Of a DNA stretch of 36,529 nt, positions 1-7,789 are shown piece by piece. Source of the DNA: Alphaproteobacteria bacterium (GTDB lineage Bacteria > Pseudomonadota > Alphaproteobacteria > Rhodospirillales > Casp-alpha2); the NCBI GenBank assembly GCA_014382345.1, contig JACNJX010000035.1:1-36529 (forward strand), read 5' to 3'. The notes beneath the pieces are model-generated. The model saw nothing but the letters and a program-made list of their open reading frames with translations. It had not been told where the DNA came from and did not search any database. Position 1 is the stretch's first letter. Each line of letters starts with the position of its first letter. The position numbers and the translations under genes are program-made.

Positions 1-360
1 CCCGCCCGGGCCCGCCCCGCAACCCGGGCCCGGCCCCGGCCCCCCACCCCTCCCCCCGACCCCGCACCCGCGCGCGCCGCGCCCCCCCCCCGCCGCCCGG
101 GACCGGCCATTGCCCCGCCCCCCCCGCCCGCGGCGGTTGCTCCCAAGCGCGCAGCCCCGAACCCCCTGTCGGCCAAACCGCCCACCGCCGATCCAAGCGT
201 TCCCGGCGGTAACATGTTCCGGCTCAAGGACGACGCAAATGCCGCGCCGGCGGAAGCCCCTGCTCCCGTACCCCAACCATCGCCATCTGACGATCCGTAT
301 GCCGACCTGATTGACGCAGCCAGGGCGCCCCAGCCTGGACAACCCGCGAGGCAGAAATAA
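1..360 (+). CDS. C-terminal part of a Pro/Ala-rich protein (5' truncated)
   Basis: The frame beginning at base 1 is open from the window edge to a TAA at 358-360. It encodes a tail very rich in Pro, Ala and Arg that ends in an acidic, then basic, stretch (DDPYADLIDAA...RQK). The stop shares its last A with the ATG of the next gene (TAATG), the usual sign of translational coupling. Because the downstream gene is a type I secretion adaptor, the upstream gene could be its ABC permease/ATPase, but no ATPase motif is visible here and I do not recognise the tail. The first ~120 bases are nearly pure C/G, so the most upstream codons may be unreliable. Confidence 0.5.
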   Translation, partial: PARARPATRARPRPPTPPPDPAPARAAPPPRRPGPAIAPPPPPAAVAPKRAAPNPLSAKPPTADPSVPGGNMFRLKDDANAAPAEAPAPVPQPSPSDDPYADLIDAARAPQPGQPARQK

Positions 361-1676
361 TGTCCGCGATCACCGAAACCACCGGCAACGAACGCCTGGA
401 CGATCTTTTGCAAAGTCACCCGATGCCGTCCTGGCGGGTCTTTGCCTGGCCGGTCATGATCATGCTGTCGCTGCTGGTCACCTGGGCCTTTTTCGCCGAA
501 CTGGACGAAGTCGCGGTTTCCATTGGCGAAGTCGTGCCGCAAGGAAAAGTCCGGGTTATCCAGCATCTCGAGGGCGGCATCGTCGAGCGACTGTTCGTAA
601 CCGAAGGCGACACCGTCAAGGCCGGCGATACCCTGATCCAGTTGGACCAGTCCTCCACCGGAACCAACAAGGAAGAGTTGAGCGTGCGCCTGGACAGCCA
701 ACACCTCGTCCGCAGCCGCCTACTAGCCGAGGCCGAAGGCAAAAAATTGGTTTTCCCTCCAGAAATCGCCGCCAAACGGCCAACCCTGGCCGCCTCCCAG
801 CGCCAGGCTTTTGATGCCCGCGCCCGGGAACTGGTTTCGACGCTCAATGTCCTCAAGGAACAGGTCAAACAGCGGGAACTGGAAGTCCAGGAACTGACAG
901 CCCGGCAAAAGGCCGTCAATCGAAACTACAAACTGGCCAGGGAACGCCTGAAGATGTCGGCGTCCCTGTTGACCGAAGGTCTTACCGCGAAAATGACGCA
1001 TCTGGAGTTGGAGGCCGAAGTGGAAAGCCTGGACGGTGAGATGCAAAGCCTGAAACCGTCCATTCCAAAAGTCCGGGCCGCCGTCGAGGAAGCAAAACAG
1101 CGCCTGCGGGAAGCCCAGATCCGTTTCCGCCGCGAAGCCCGCGAGGAACTGGGGAAAACCGAACAGGAAATCGCCCGAATCCGCGAAGTGCTTATCAGGG
1201 CCACGGAGCAGGGCTTTCGCGCCGAAATTAAAAGTCCCGTCTCCGGTGTCGTCAAAAACCTCCGCTTTAACACCATCGGCGGCGTTATCAAACCGGGCGA
1301 GCCGATATTGGAAATCGTGCCGACGGGGGAAAACCTGGTCGTGCAATCGCGGCTTAACCCGACCGACCGGGGCTATGTCTCGGAAGGACAAAAAGCCACG
1401 GTGAAGATCTCGACCTATGATTTCGCCCGTTACGGCGGGCTGGAGGGAACGGTGATCCAGGTTGCGCCCGATACCTCCATGGACGAAAACGGCCAGCCCT
1501 ATTTCCGCGTCGTCGTGCAGACTAGCAAGAATTACCTTGGCCGCGAGGAAGGATCGCTGCCGATCGTGCCGGGTATGCAGGCCACGGTCGACATCCATAC
1601 GGGCAAAAAATCGGTCATGGATTATCTTATCAAACCGGTGCTCAAACTGCGCCACGAAGCGTTCCGCGAACGCTAA
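360..1676 (+). CDS. HlyD-family type I secretion membrane fusion protein
   Basis: A 438-residue periplasmic adaptor that would link an inner-membrane ABC exporter to an outer-membrane TolC-type channel. It has a short cytoplasmic N terminus, one membrane segment at about 27-46, a lipoyl-like half (VIQHLEGGIVERLFVTEGD, about 64-97), a long charged coiled coil (about 160-285), a second lipoyl half (IKSPVSGVV, about 295) and the family's C-terminal beta-barrel ending in a PVLKLRHEAFRER tail. Length and domain order match the HlyD/PrsE/LapC group. The start is fixed by the TAATG overlap with the preceding gene, so the two are probably one operon. The substrate is unknown and no RTX protein is seen in this window. 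Confidence 0.93.
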   Translation: MSAITETTGNERLDDLLQSHPMPSWRVFAWPVMIMLSLLVTWAFFAELDEVAVSIGEVVPQGKVRVIQHLEGGIVERLFVTEGDTVKAGDTLIQLDQSSTGTNKEELSVRLDSQHLVRSRLLAEAEGKKLVFPPEIAAKRPTLAASQRQAFDARARELVSTLNVLKEQVKQRELEVQELTARQKAVNRNYKLARERLKMSASLLTEGLTAKMTHLELEAEVESLDGEMQSLKPSIPKVRAAVEEAKQRLREAQIRFRREAREELGKTEQEIARIREVLIRATEQGFRAEIKSPVSGVVKNLRFNTIGGVIKPGEPILEIVPTGENLVVQSRLNPTDRGYVSEGQKATVKISTYDFARYGGLEGTVIQVAPDTSMDENGQPYFRVVVQTSKNYLGREEGSLPIVPGMQATVDIHTGKKSVMDYLIKPVLKLRHEAFRER

Positions 1677-1768
1677 CGGCTCTGGCCTGCGTGATGCTGA
1701 TGGGATATTTCAAAGCGCCTGGAAGATAAAAAAGTAAATCGTTGATTTTATTAGGGTGTTTATTTTTT

Positions 1769-1804
1769 TAAGGTTTTAGAAGTAAGGTTTTTGTATAAGG
1801 TTTA
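1769..1804 (+). repeat. Three iterated TAAGGTTT direct repeats
   Basis: TAAGGTTTT occurs at 1769-1777 and 1783-1791, and TAAGGTTTA at 1796-1804, with 14- and 13-base periodicity, in the AT-rich 204-base gap between the secretion adaptor and the motA-like gene. The repeats end about 75 bases before the motA-like ATG. Spaced direct repeats at such a place suggest a regulator binding site, but no regulator is known. The rest of the gap (1677-1880) shows no convincing terminator or gene. Confidence 0.4.
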
Positions 1805-1880
1805 GGAGCCCCTTGGGGGGGAAACGTTCGAAGCGGCATTCAAGACCGCTGTTCATATTGCTCGGAATACAGGGGAAGGC

Positions 1881-2675
1881 ATGTCAATCGCGACGGTGAT
1901 CGGTTTTTTCGGGGCCATGGGCCTGTTTTTGAGCGCCGTTGTCACCGCGACAGACAACTATATGATATTTGTCAGCGCCTCCAGCCTGATCATGGTGGCG
2001 GGCGGGACATTTGCGTCTGCCTTCATATCGTACGAACCCCGGTATGTCATTTTGTCCTTCAAGCTGATCGGCAAGATCATGCTGTCGTCCGGCATCGGCC
2101 GCGACGTGCTGAAAAACGAGGTCGGACGCATCATCAAGTGGGCCTATACGATTCAGAAAAGCGGCATCCCGGCCCTTGAGGCGGAAGCCAAAAAAGCCGT
2201 ACGGGGCGACAAGTTCCTGAAGTTCGGTGTCGATATGGTCATCAGCGGTTATACCGGCGATGAGGTCCGCGACATCATGACCACGACCACCGAAACCAGC
2301 TTCGGCCGCAACACGGTTCAGGTGGGCATCCTGCAGAACATGGGCGCGGCAGCCCCGGCGTTCGGCATGATCGGCACCCTGGTGGGTCTGATCATCATGC
2401 TCGACAGCATGGGCGGCGATCCCTCCTCATTGGGCCAGGGCCTCGCCGTGGCCTTGTGCACGACGCTTTACGGCGTGTTGTTCGCCCGCATCATCTTCCT
2501 GCCGGCGGCGACCAAGATTATGCAGCGCGAACAGATCGTCCGCTTCCGCAACTATCTTGTGACCGAGGGTCTGGCCATGCTGGCCGACAAGAAAAGCCCA
2601 CGTTTCATCCAGGACAAGATGAACAGCTACCTGGACCCGGCCATTCACTTCAACATCGACAAGATGAAGCGATGA
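1881..2675 (+). CDS. MotA/PomA-like stator proton or sodium channel subunit
   Basis: A 264-residue inner-membrane protein of the MotA/TolQ/ExbB superfamily. It shows the MotA arrangement: two N-terminal membrane segments (about 4-24 and 30-50), a large cytoplasmic domain, and two C-terminal membrane segments (about 152-174 and 186-208). The two family prolines that tune the channel are present at P159 and P208, with the same 49-residue spacing as E. coli MotA P173 and P222. The start is preceded by a purine-rich site (GGGGAAGGC just before ATG). It pairs with the MotB-like gene 51 bases downstream. No other flagellar genes are in the window, so it could serve a secondary motor or another ion-driven machine. 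Confidence 0.88.
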   Translation: MSIATVIGFFGAMGLFLSAVVTATDNYMIFVSASSLIMVAGGTFASAFISYEPRYVILSFKLIGKIMLSSGIGRDVLKNEVGRIIKWAYTIQKSGIPALEAEAKKAVRGDKFLKFGVDMVISGYTGDEVRDIMTTTTETSFGRNTVQVGILQNMGAAAPAFGMIGTLVGLIIMLDSMGGDPSSLGQGLAVALCTTLYGVLFARIIFLPAATKIMQREQIVRFRNYLVTEGLAMLADKKSPRFIQDKMNSYLDPAIHFNIDKMKR

Positions 2676-2726
2676 CCCGGCTGACCGCCCGCCCCGTCTG
2701 CGTTTCCCGGCAACGGACTTAAACCC

Positions 2727-3506
2727 ATGGCCGCGCCGAAACCCATCGAGGAAAAGGAACAAAAAGAAGACTGGCTGATCACCTACGCCGACGCCATTAC
2801 CCTGCTGATGGCCTTTTTCGTCATGTTGCTGACGTTTGCCGAATACGACATCCCGGCCTTCGAAGAAGCCGCAGCCGCCATCAAGGAAAACCTGACCGGT
2901 CGGGAATCCACCAGCCCGATCCAGCTTTTGCGGATCGACGTCAATGACGTGGTCTTCAACATGCAGGCCGACCAGGTGGTCAAGGTCGAAACCGACGACA
3001 AGGGCATCGTCATCGAACTTGCCAGCAAGGCTTTCTACAAGCCCGGGTCCGCGGATATCCGCGAAGAAGCCCTTCCCGTGCTGGAAAAAATGTCGCAAAC
3101 CCTGCTGGCGCCCCGCTACCTGTTCTACACCATCGAAATCGAAGGCCATACGGACGACGACCCGATCAGCACGCCGCGTTATCCCTCCAACTGGGAACTG
3201 TCGGCGTCCCGCGCCACCGGGATCATCCGCTTTCTCATCTCCCAGGGTTTCGACGCCACCCGCATGCGGGCGACCGGCTATGCCGATACCAAACCGAAGG
3301 CGCCCAACTATGCACCTGACGGCTCGCCGATTCCCGAAAATAAGTCCGCCAACCGGCGCACTGGCATTCGTGTTTACCCCATGTCCCTGGCGAAAAAGAA
3401 GGCTTACGAGGAAGTCTTGGCGAAGCGGGAAGAAATGGAACTGGAAAAGAAGGCCGCCGAGTCCGGAGGGACACAGGCGCTTCCGCCTCTGGAACAGAAG
3501 AAGTAG
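2727..3506 (+). CDS. MotB/PomB-like stator subunit with OmpA peptidoglycan-binding domain
   Basis: A 259-residue partner of the MotA-like protein. After a short charged N terminus, one membrane helix (about 16-38) carries Asp22 in the context WLITYADAITLL, equivalent to the ion-binding Asp32 of E. coli MotB. A linker leads to a C-terminal OmpA-type domain (about 95-218) with the peptidoglycan-binding features EGHTDDDP (139-146) and NRRTGIRV (209-216). The tail is a Lys/Glu-rich helix. Together with the upstream gene it would form the peptidoglycan-anchored stator. The gene ends five bases from the stop of the convergent MBL-fold gene. Confidence 0.9.
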   Translation: MAAPKPIEEKEQKEDWLITYADAITLLMAFFVMLLTFAEYDIPAFEEAAAAIKENLTGRESTSPIQLLRIDVNDVVFNMQADQVVKVETDDKGIVIELASKAFYKPGSADIREEALPVLEKMSQTLLAPRYLFYTIEIEGHTDDDPISTPRYPSNWELSASRATGIIRFLISQGFDATRMRATGYADTKPKAPNYAPDGSPIPENKSANRRTGIRVYPMSLAKKKAYEEVLAKREEMELEKKAAESGGTQALPPLEQKK

Positions 3507-3511
3507 GAAAA

Positions 3512-4333
3512 TTAGAATTCCATCTCCATGCCTTCCCGGCAAACCATGTTACCGTCCCAGGCGGCTTTCGCCTCCTCAGCCAGCTTGTCCATGAAATCGT
3601 CATCATGGGACGGCTCATGGTGGAAGATGCCGAGCTTTTTGGCATTGGCTTCCCGGCAAAGGCGCATTCCCTCGTTCCAGGTGGAATGCCCCCAGCCGAT
3701 CTTGGTGAGGAATTCCTTTTCCGTATAGGTGCTGTCGTAAATTACGAAATCGGCGCCTTCTATCAGGCCGAGAATGTTCTGGTCCATCTCGCCCGGTATA
3801 TGTTCCGTGTCGGTAACGTAGACGACCGATTTTCCTTCGTATTCGATGCGGTAGCCCGTCGCCCCGTTGGGGTGGTTGAGCCGCGCCGTCGAAATCCTGA
3901 CGTCGTCAAAAATCTTGATATCTTCGCCGGCCTCGAAATCGTGATACCTCAGGTCCGCCTGCATGGCATCAAGGGGGACGGGAAACACCGGGTTGTGCAT
4001 CTGGGTCGACAGGACGTCCTGGATGCCGTCTTCGTCGCCCAGGTGGCCTGCCATGATGGTGATGGCGTTTCCTGGAATATAGGCCGGAGCGAAAAACGGG
4101 AAACCGTTGATATGGTCCCAATGGGTGTGGGTGAACAGAATGTGTGAAACGGACGATCCGCTCTTCATAAGGGAGTCGCCGAAACTGCGGATTCCCGTTC
4201 CCGCATCCAGCACGAAACAACGATCGCCGGCCCGCACTTCGATACAGCTGGTATTGCCGCCGTATTTCATATGATCGGACGTCGGGCAGGCAATGCTCCC
4301 GCGGACCCCCCAGAATTTTATTTTCAGCGACAT
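3512..4333 (-). CDS. MBL-fold metallo-hydrolase
   Basis: A 273-residue cytoplasmic enzyme with the metallo-beta-lactamase fold. The zinc motif HxHxDH is clear as THTHWDHINGF (H69, H71, D73, H74), preceded by the family's LDAGTGIR strand and followed by further ligand positions in HPNGATGYR, VTDTEH and a C-terminal FHHEPSHDD segment. The N terminus (KIKFWGVRGSIACP) is typical of a group often annotated as phosphodiesterase-like or RNase Z-like hydrolases. The substrate cannot be read from sequence. It is transcribed convergently with the stator genes, and 171 bases separate it from the SAM hydrolase gene behind it. Confidence 0.85.
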   Translation of the reverse strand: MSLKIKFWGVRGSIACPTSDHMKYGGNTSCIEVRAGDRCFVLDAGTGIRSFGDSLMKSGSSVSHILFTHTHWDHINGFPFFAPAYIPGNAITIMAGHLGDEDGIQDVLSTQMHNPVFPVPLDAMQADLRYHDFEAGEDIKIFDDVRISTARLNHPNGATGYRIEYEGKSVVYVTDTEHIPGEMDQNILGLIEGADFVIYDSTYTEKEFLTKIGWGHSTWNEGMRLCREANAKKLGIFHHEPSHDDDFMDKLAEEAKAAWDGNMVCREGMEMEF

Positions 4334-4504
4334 TCCACCCGTTTCTTTCCCCCGTACTCAAATCTTTTTTAAGGCGATTCCCTGCGCCCACTCACCCGGC
4401 GCAAGAGCACCGCCAGGGGCAACCCGCTGCAAACACCCCCTGCCGAAAGATATAGTGATATCCCTTATACCCTGAATCAACCCGGAAGGATGTGTTGAGT
4501 ATCA

Positions 4505-5245
4505 CTATTTGCTGACGGCTACCTGACGCCCGAGCGTTATTTCCGCCAAACCGTCCGCCCGGCCCCGGTTTACGGCAATTTCCAGCAAGCCATTGGAATT
4601 TTCATAACAGAAAGGCGCCCCTTCGGGAACATCGGAAAATGTTTCCGCGCGCGGGATCGGGCGCCCGGCGACGCTGATGTCCGCATCCTCGGGAACAGCA
4701 CCGTAGCGCAACCCCGTCATGGCATTTCCAAAATCGTCCAGATAGATGATTTCCGACAAATCGTCGGGCCAGTCCGGACGGCAAATTACCTTGAGCGGTC
4801 TCTCCCGGAAGTCCGGGCCTTCCGGTGCCTCGCCCCTGGCCAAACGGGCAGTTATGGGAGCAAAGAGATCGCGTCCATGAAACGTCGCCGAAAGCCGTTC
4901 CGGCCGCCAGAGGATATCCCACCATTGCGGCTCGGAGGCCGCATGGCGGATAATGATTTCAAACAACCCGTTATCCGGCCCCACATACCATCGCCCGTCG
5001 GCTTCCAGGACACCCGCTTGACGCTCGCCGCCGACACCGGGATCGACAACGGCGAAAAACACAGCCCCCGGAGGGAACTCGCCGCAAAAGGCCGACAGCA
5101 GATAGGCCGCGGGTTTCGGATCATAGGCCGGTGCGTTGGCGAAGAGATCGATAACAGGAACGCCCGGCGCATCCCGGTGCAGAACATTCCGGACCTGTCC
5201 CAGATAAGGCCCGTTCAGGCCGTAATCGGTAAAAAGGACAATCAT
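4505..5245 (-). CDS. DUF62 SAM hydroxide adenosyltransferase (SAM hydrolase)
   Basis: A 246-residue protein of the DUF62 family, which uses an activated water/hydroxide to split S-adenosylmethionine into adenosine and methionine. Family landmarks in order are LFTDYGLNGPYLG at the N terminus (with the conserved Asp), the AAYLLSAF helix, VVDPGVGGER, VGPDNGLFE, HGRDLFAP and the C-terminal YLDDFGNAMTGL and YENSNGLLEIAVNRG segments. Length is near the family norm. It lies 42 bases downstream of rpoH on the same strand and may be co-transcribed, but no functional link is evident. A chlorinase or fluorinase role is unlikely given the absence of halogenase context. Confidence 0.9.
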   Translation of the reverse strand: MIVLFTDYGLNGPYLGQVRNVLHRDAPGVPVIDLFANAPAYDPKPAAYLLSAFCGEFPPGAVFFAVVDPGVGGERQAGVLEADGRWYVGPDNGLFEIIIRHAASEPQWWDILWRPERLSATFHGRDLFAPITARLARGEAPEGPDFRERPLKVICRPDWPDDLSEIIYLDDFGNAMTGLRYGAVPEDADISVAGRPIPRAETFSDVPEGAPFCYENSNGLLEIAVNRGRADGLAEITLGRQVAVSK

Positions 5246-5287
5246 CTACCGGGCATCTATCGGGGCGGCCTTTTTCATAAGGTAAAG

Positions 5288-6169
5288 TTACGCAACAGGC
5301 TCCTGCGCCACCGCGTCTTGTACCGCGGCTTGAACCTTGTCAAAGGCGCGCACCTCAAGCTGGCGGACGCGTTCACGGCTGATACCGAACCTTTTACCGA
5401 GATCCTCCAACGTCAGCGGATTGTCGCTGAGACGGCGTTCGGCAAGGATCTCGCGTTCGCGGTCCGGCAGCCCCTGCATGGCTTGTCTGAGGATGGCGCT
5501 GTGATGCGACAGTTCCTCTGCATCGGCCAACTGACGTTCGGGGCTGGGTTCATGGGCGACCAGGGTATCCTGGAATTCCATGCCTTCGTCATCCATCGAC
5601 ATGGGCGCATTCAGCGACAGGTCACGGGACGACAGGCGCCGGTTCATTTTGGTGATCTCATCGGACGAAACATTCATCACATCCGAAAGGCGATCGGCCT
5701 GTTCGGGCGAGAGTTCGCCGCTATCGAGAATGTTCAGGCGGCTTTTGATGCTTCTGAGCGAGAAAAACAGCTTTTTTTGCGACGATACGGTACCCAGTTT
5801 CACCATCGACCAGGATTTCAGAATGTATTCGGTGATCGAGGCCTTGATCCACCACATGGCATAGGTGGAAAGGCGGAAGCCCAGTTCCGGATCGAACTTC
5901 TTGACTGCCTTCATCAAGCCGATATTGCCTTCCGATACCAGGTCGGCAACGGGAAGGCCATAGCCACGGTATTTCATCGCCATCTTGGCGACGAGCCGCA
6001 AATGCGACGTTACCAGCTTGTGAGCGGCATCCGTGTCGCCCTCATCCCGCCACTGCCTGGCTAAGGACTGTTCCTCATCCTTTTCCAGGATGGGAAAGCT
6101 CCAGACCTCGCGAAAATACAAGGACAGACCGCCCTCGACTGGAACCGCTGGTAAAGTTAATGCCGCCAT
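5288..6169 (-). CDS. rpoH: RNA polymerase sigma-32 factor (heat shock)
   Basis: A 293-residue group of region 2-3-4 sigma factors. Region 2 is seen in HLRLVAKMAMKYRGYGLPVADLVSEGN with the DNA-melting STYAMWWIKASI stretch. The RpoH box QKKLFFSLR (131-139), the diagnostic turnover/core-binding motif of sigma-32, is present. Region 4.2 is LTLEDLGKRFGISRERVRQLE. I take the ATG at 6169 because GAGAAGGGG lies about 11 bases ahead. A GTG at 6223 is in frame but would add 18 residues with no family similarity. It directs heat-shock transcription with core RNA polymerase. Confidence 0.95.
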   Translation of the reverse strand: MAALTLPAVPVEGGLSLYFREVWSFPILEKDEEQSLARQWRDEGDTDAAHKLVTSHLRLVAKMAMKYRGYGLPVADLVSEGNIGLMKAVKKFDPELGFRLSTYAMWWIKASITEYILKSWSMVKLGTVSSQKKLFFSLRSIKSRLNILDSGELSPEQADRLSDVMNVSSDEITKMNRRLSSRDLSLNAPMSMDDEGMEFQDTLVAHEPSPERQLADAEELSHHSAILRQAMQGLPDREREILAERRLSDNPLTLEDLGKRFGISRERVRQLEVRAFDKVQAAVQDAVAQEPVA

Positions 6170-6595
6170 AACTGTATTCCCCTTCTCTACTTGTTCGGCC
6201 GGAGACCCGGAACGTACCGGCACCGGCGACTGAATGCTTCGAACCTATTCGGACAAAGTGCCCAAATTATGGTGATCAGGCCGCTTAGGTTCAGGGGATA
6301 AAAAAACGCGCACGCTGCCTTCACCGGGTGCAGGCAAAACGGGCACGTAAAATGCGAAACCGCACATGGTCATATCCTCCATTCGAAGCAATACGCCTAT
6401 TGGCCCACCTAACGGTCAGACCGAGTATCTGTCGACCCCTTTTGGGCACCGACAGGAATGATATTACACTTTTCCGGCAAAAAGTCAAAGAAAAAAACAG
6501 TAACTCGTTGATATAAAACAATTTACTTAAAAGATTCGGGCGCAAAAAATAGCTTAGGCGCCCGTCTTAAAAGTTAACGTTTGGACGTTAAGGTC
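6170..6595. other. Intergenic region between mlaA and rpoH
   Basis: About 425 bases with no convincing gene. The part next to rpoH (6170-6300) must hold its promoter and leader, but I see no clear sigma-32 or sigma-70 boxes. The part from about 6450 to 6560 is strongly AT-rich and includes the terminator-like hairpin downstream of mlaA. A short open frame on the minus strand (6321-6545) lacks a ribosome site and recognisable sequence. Confidence 0.6.
6537..6564 (-). terminator. Probable terminator downstream of mlaA
   Basis: CGGGCGC (6537-6543) and GCGCCCG (6558-6564) form a perfect 7-bp stem around a 14-base loop, 31 bases past the mlaA stop. Read on the minus strand the stem is followed by AATCTTTTAAG, a weak U-rich tail. 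The long loop and broken tract keep confidence modest. Confidence 0.4.
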
Positions 6596-7513
6596 TTATT
6601 GAGCGGAGGGCTGGTTGACGCCGGCCAGAGGCTGATTGAAGTCCTCGGGCGTCAGGTCGTAGCTCAAATCCGGGATCGGCGGGAGTTCAAGTTCCGAACC
6701 GTTGCTGATTTCAGCCTTACGCTTTTGCCGATACAGGCTGCGCACGGCCGCATAATAATCGACGGAGGTCTTCTTGACCTGATCGAGTTCGTCCACGATA
6801 CCGGCGTACTCGTCGATTCCCTTAGCCCCGGTGAGGGCGTAGGACAGCCCTGTCTGGCTGGTGTTGTCGATCCACAGGCCGACAGGATCGAAATAAGAAT
6901 CAACAAACATCTTGCCGATGGCATCGCGCGGGTTGGACGGGCCGAAGATCGGCAGCACCAGATAAAAGCCTTCACCGACCCCATGAACCGCCATGGTCTG
7001 GCCGAAATCTTCTTCGTGTTCTTCGATGCCGACCTCGGACGCCACATCAGCGATGCCGATAATGCCGAACGTGGTATTGATCATCGCCCGACCCAGCGTC
7101 GTGATCGCGCGGTCCAGTTCCCCCTGAAGGAGGTCGTTAACGAAAACAACGGGTGCGGACAGGTTGTCCAGGAAGTTACTGATGGCCTGGCGGACAGTGA
7201 CGTTGACGATTTCGTTATAGAATTTAGCGACCGGGCGGAAAAACGCATCCTGCAGGAGTTCATTGAACTCAAAGATCACTCGATTGATCGGTTCCAGAGG
7301 GTCATTGACGTCTTCGTTATTCTGGTTGGAGGCGATTTCGGTAGCCTCGCCTGGCACGCCAACATCGCCGCCGTTGACGACAGACAGATCATAGGAAACG
7401 GAGAATTCCTGTTGCCCGGCGAAGGATGGTGCCGGAGCGACAAAAGCCACCGAAAGAGCCAGCATCAAAATAGCGCAGTGCCTACTTAACGATCGAATTT
7501 TCAGAAAGGCCAT
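6596..7513 (-). CDS. mlaA: MlaA/VacJ-family outer-membrane lipid asymmetry protein
   Basis: A 305-residue MlaA-family protein, which in other Gram-negatives removes misplaced phospholipids from the outer leaflet and hands them to periplasmic MlaC. The family core is clear: NDPLEPINRVIFEFN after the leader, then NTTFGIIGIADVASE, EEDFGQTMAVHGVGEGFYLVLP and the FGPSNPRDAIG loop. The N terminus is a signal peptide ending in AxA (PSFA|GQQ). There is no lipobox Cys; the only leader Cys, at position 13, lies in SRHC and does not fit, so it may not be a lipoprotein. The ATG at 7513 is chosen over an adjacent upstream TTG. Divergent from a run of MlaC-like genes, which fits a shared lipid-transport role. 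Confidence 0.9.
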   Translation of the reverse strand: MAFLKIRSLSRHCAILMLALSVAFVAPAPSFAGQQEFSVSYDLSVVNGGDVGVPGEATEIASNQNNEDVNDPLEPINRVIFEFNELLQDAFFRPVAKFYNEIVNVTVRQAISNFLDNLSAPVVFVNDLLQGELDRAITTLGRAMINTTFGIIGIADVASEVGIEEHEEDFGQTMAVHGVGEGFYLVLPIFGPSNPRDAIGKMFVDSYFDPVGLWIDNTSQTGLSYALTGAKGIDEYAGIVDELDQVKKTSVDYYAAVRSLYRQKRKAEISNGSELELPPIPDLSYDLTPEDFNQPLAGVNQPSAQ

Positions 7514-7610
7514 CAAGTCGTATCCCGATAAGTTATCCTACACTCTGCACAAGATATCTTTCCGGGCTTGAAGTCCCAGAAAAGGCACAAAATCTATAGT
7601 ACGCTTTTAG

Positions 7611-7628
7611 GGGAAGTTTCGACTTCCC
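7611..7628 (+). other. Hairpin with TTCG tetraloop
   Basis: GGGAAGT (7611-7617), loop TTCG (7618-7621), ACTTCCC (7622-7628): a perfect 7-bp stem with an unusually stable UUCG-type loop if transcribed from the plus strand. It lies in the 276-base divergent gap between mlaA and the first MlaC-like gene. No T-tract follows on either strand, so a simple terminator is unlikely. A leader structure or RNA-stability element is possible. Confidence 0.45.
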
Positions 7629-7712
7629 GCAACTACCTTTTCGTAACAACCCAAGCGCCCCGCTATGCGTTCCTGTCAGAGAATTCCTTAAGTCCCCCTG
7701 AAAGTAAGCCTC

Positions 7713-7789
7713 TATGGTTAATATTGTCTTGCCGGAACTCAGGCTTTAGTGTCTTGAGCATAATAATAAATCAAAAAGCCAGGGGACAT
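7713..7789 (+). repeat. Duplicated leader, copy 1 (upstream of MlaC-like gene 1)
   Basis: TATGGTTAATATTGTCTTG (7713-7731) matches TGTGGTTAATATTGTTTTG at 9862-9880 in 17 of 19 bases. A CTTTAGT...ATAATAATAAATC stretch and the ribosome-site region CCAGGGGACAT just before the ATG also correspond to the second copy. The leader and the start of the gene were evidently duplicated together. Confidence 0.7.

Noticed and set aside
2427-3542. 371-codon minus-strand frame opposite the MotA/MotB-like genes
   Set aside because: Antisense to two genes with clear family residues (P159/P208 in MotA-like, Asp22 and the OmpA domain in MotB-like).
7568-7789. Upstream extension of the first MlaC-like gene
   Set aside because: The extra 74 residues precede the signal peptide, have no homology to copy 2, and cover the duplicated leader and hairpin.
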